Origin: Neolewinella lacunae
GTDB taxonomy: Bacteria > Bacteroidota > Bacteroidia > Chitinophagales > Saprospiraceae
DNA: 64,000 nucleotides
Assembly: GCF_014349155.1 (NCBI RefSeq)
Contig: NZ_JACSIT010000154.1
Span: forward strand, 150,300-214,299
Direction of reading: 5' to 3'
Of the stretch, positions 63,191-64,000 are shown in pieces (positions within the stretch are counted from its first letter, which is position 1; each line of letters opens with the position of its first letter). The notes under the pieces are model-generated. The model saw only the letters and a list, made by a program, of their open reading frames with translations. It ran no database searches and was not told where the DNA came from. The translations under genes and the position numbers were made by a program.

Positions 63191-63460
63191 TATTGTCGCG
63201 GCTTCAGCCCAACTCGCTCAAGACCGCAGGTCGCCCAAGGTATTGTCGCGGCTTCAGCCCGACCCACAAGGTATTGTCGCGGCTTTAGCCCGACCACCAG
63301 GACCGCAGGTCGCTAAAGGTATTGTCGCGGCTCCAGCCCGACCCACAAGACCGCAGGTCGCTAAAGGTATTGTCGCGGCTCCAGCCCGACCCACAAGACC
63401 GCAGGTCGCTAAAGGTATTGTCGCGGCTTCAGCCCGACCCCTAAGACCGAAGGTCCCACC
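63191..63460. repeat. Six tandem copies of a 48-bp repeat
   Basis: Units begin with TATTGTCGCGGC at 63191, 63241, 63272, 63320, 63368 and 63416. Units 4 and 5 are identical (48 bp); unit 2 is shortened to 31 bp. Each full unit holds two small palindromes, GGCTCCAGCC and GACCGCAGGTC. Open frames across the array encode only repetitive Pro/Arg/Ala or Gly/Ala peptides and are probably not translated. Confidence 0.9.
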
Positions 63461-63471
63461 ACCAAAAGAGA

Positions 63472-63509
63472 AAAGCCCCACCACTCCAACCAAGGAGCAG
63501 CGGGGCTTT
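63472..63509 (-). terminator. Rho-independent terminator for the T9SS cargo gene at the right edge
   Basis: AAAGCCCC (63472-63479) pairs with GGGGCTTT (63502-63509), with an inner CTCC/GGAG pair. On the minus strand TTCTCTTTT follows, 39 bp after the stop codon. Confidence 0.75.
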
Positions 63510-63547
63510 CCCCTGAGTCACCCCAAAGGGCAACTCTGATTCCAGTT

Positions 63548-64000
63548 CTACCGTACCACCACCATCTTGCGGGTAGCGGTGAAGTCGCCGGCCGTCAGCG
63601 TGTAGGTCAGTACACCCGCCGCGCCCAGCTCCGCTGCCGTCAGCGTCACCTGGTTGCGGCCAGCCGTAGCGTCCAGCTTGCGCGTCAGCAGCAGGCGGCC
63701 AGCGGCATCCTGTACCGTCAGCGTCGCTGCACCGGCAACGGCCAGCTCGTAGCGGATCACCGTCTCACCGCGTACCGGGTTCGGCGTGTTCTGCAGCAGG
63801 GCGTTCAGGCCCGTGGCTACTTCTGCCGTCGTGAACGACAGCGTCAAGGCACCACCCGTTCCGTTCAGGTTCACACCCTCACGTACGGTTACCTCATCCG
63901 TCAGACTCACCAACTCGCTCAGGCGACCCGCAGCCGTAGCCATCACTTCCAGCGTCAGCACCGCATCAGCACCCCGCAGGGCTACCGCCACCAGGCCGTC
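63548..64000 (-). CDS. T9SS cargo protein, C-terminal part (continues beyond the window)
   Basis: Only the last roughly 150 residues are visible; the reading frame runs open through the right edge, so the start lies outside. The final 80 residues form a type A sorting domain with NTPNPVRGETVIRYEL, a VQDAAGRLLLTRKLD strand pair and the terminal TATRKMVVVR. Upstream residues are threonine/alanine/valine-rich beta segments. The full protein is likely a large surface or secreted protein; its function cannot be read. It matches the sorting domain of the protein encoded at 1473-5777 in architecture. Confidence 0.85.
   Translation of the reverse strand, partial: DGLVAVALRGADAVLTLEVMATAAGRLSELVSLTDEVTVREGVNLNGTGGALTLSFTTAEVATGLNALLQNTPNPVRGETVIRYELAVAGAATLTVQDAAGRLLLTRKLDATAGRNQVTLTAAELGAAGVLTYTLTAGDFTATRKMVVVR

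Noticed and set aside
63191..63460. CRISPR array
   Set aside because: The units are contiguous tandem 48-bp repeats with no unique spacers, irregular shortened copies and no cas genes.
63243..63539. Repetitive 98-codon open frame
   Set aside because: It arises because the 48-bp repeat unit is a multiple of three; it has no start context or non-repetitive part.

Overview
The window looks like part of a Bacteroidota chromosome, most likely a GC-rich marine member of the Saprospiria (Lewinella-like). The evidence is two proteins with type IX secretion C-terminal domains (one at each end), a Bacteroidota-type primary sigma factor, several promoters matching TTG-N19-21-TAnnTTTG, families typical of the phylum (DUF4837 and DUF4112 proteins, NrtR-type NUDIX regulator, NadK next to an Omp85-like protein) and very weak Shine-Dalgarno sequences. 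The genus is inference. I found no rRNA, tRNA, CRISPR array, prophage or transposase gene.

Layout. 0-9 kb: FtsY, a 1434-residue secreted adhesin-like protein with a dockerin-like segment and T9SS sorting domain, and a large PAS/sigma-54 activator. 9-12 kb: a thioredoxin-fold protein, a TonB protein, then a leftward arsenic-type operon (DUF6428-like, ArsR, ArsC-like) whose predicted promoter overlaps a palindrome and the start codon. 12-19.7 kb: an AddB-like RecB-family nuclease, START-domain protein, rpoD, thioesterase, TrmH methyltransferase, VOC protein and an AbiE type IV toxin-antitoxin pair. 19.8-31.9 kb: secreted amidohydrolase, MoxR ATPase with a MITE-like insertion at its stop codon, DUF4837 lipoprotein, a DinB polymerase with a substituted catalytic residue, GNAT, GT39 enzyme, peptide-binding protein, M28 peptidase and a lipoprotein. 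31.9-39.5 kb: an ECF sigma factor coupled to a protein with N-terminal repeats and a C-terminal barrel-like region, an AT-hook/HhH protein behind a long structured leader, NadK with an Omp85-like protein, and a 1.1-kb gene-poor stretch. 39.5-49.8 kb: a sodium-dependent transporter with a small partner, an HscA-like Hsp70, methyltransferase, NYN/OST-HTH protein, ECF sigma factor, XRE regulator, NrtR-type regulator, DUF4112 protein, and an SDR-cupin-Rof-like group extending to 50.6 kb. 50.7-64 kb: membrane-anchored subtilase, TonB-dependent receptor, a three-gene operon (AAA-type ATPase, MscS-like channel, cation/proton antiporter), a lactonase-like propeller protein, a VOC lipoprotein, a polytopic membrane protein, a second MITE-like element, tandem 48-bp repeats, and the 3' end of another T9SS cargo gene.

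The most unusual feature of the DNA itself is a short interspersed repeat, consensus GCACCTGCGGCCGCGCCC, with about 18 copies in 64 kb in both orientations. It lies between genes, inside signal peptides, across a stop codon and within coding sequence. Several copies are joined to a G/C hairpin module, and one such composite sits in frame inside a membrane-protein gene. Family names come from recognition of motifs and overall sequence; no database search was run.
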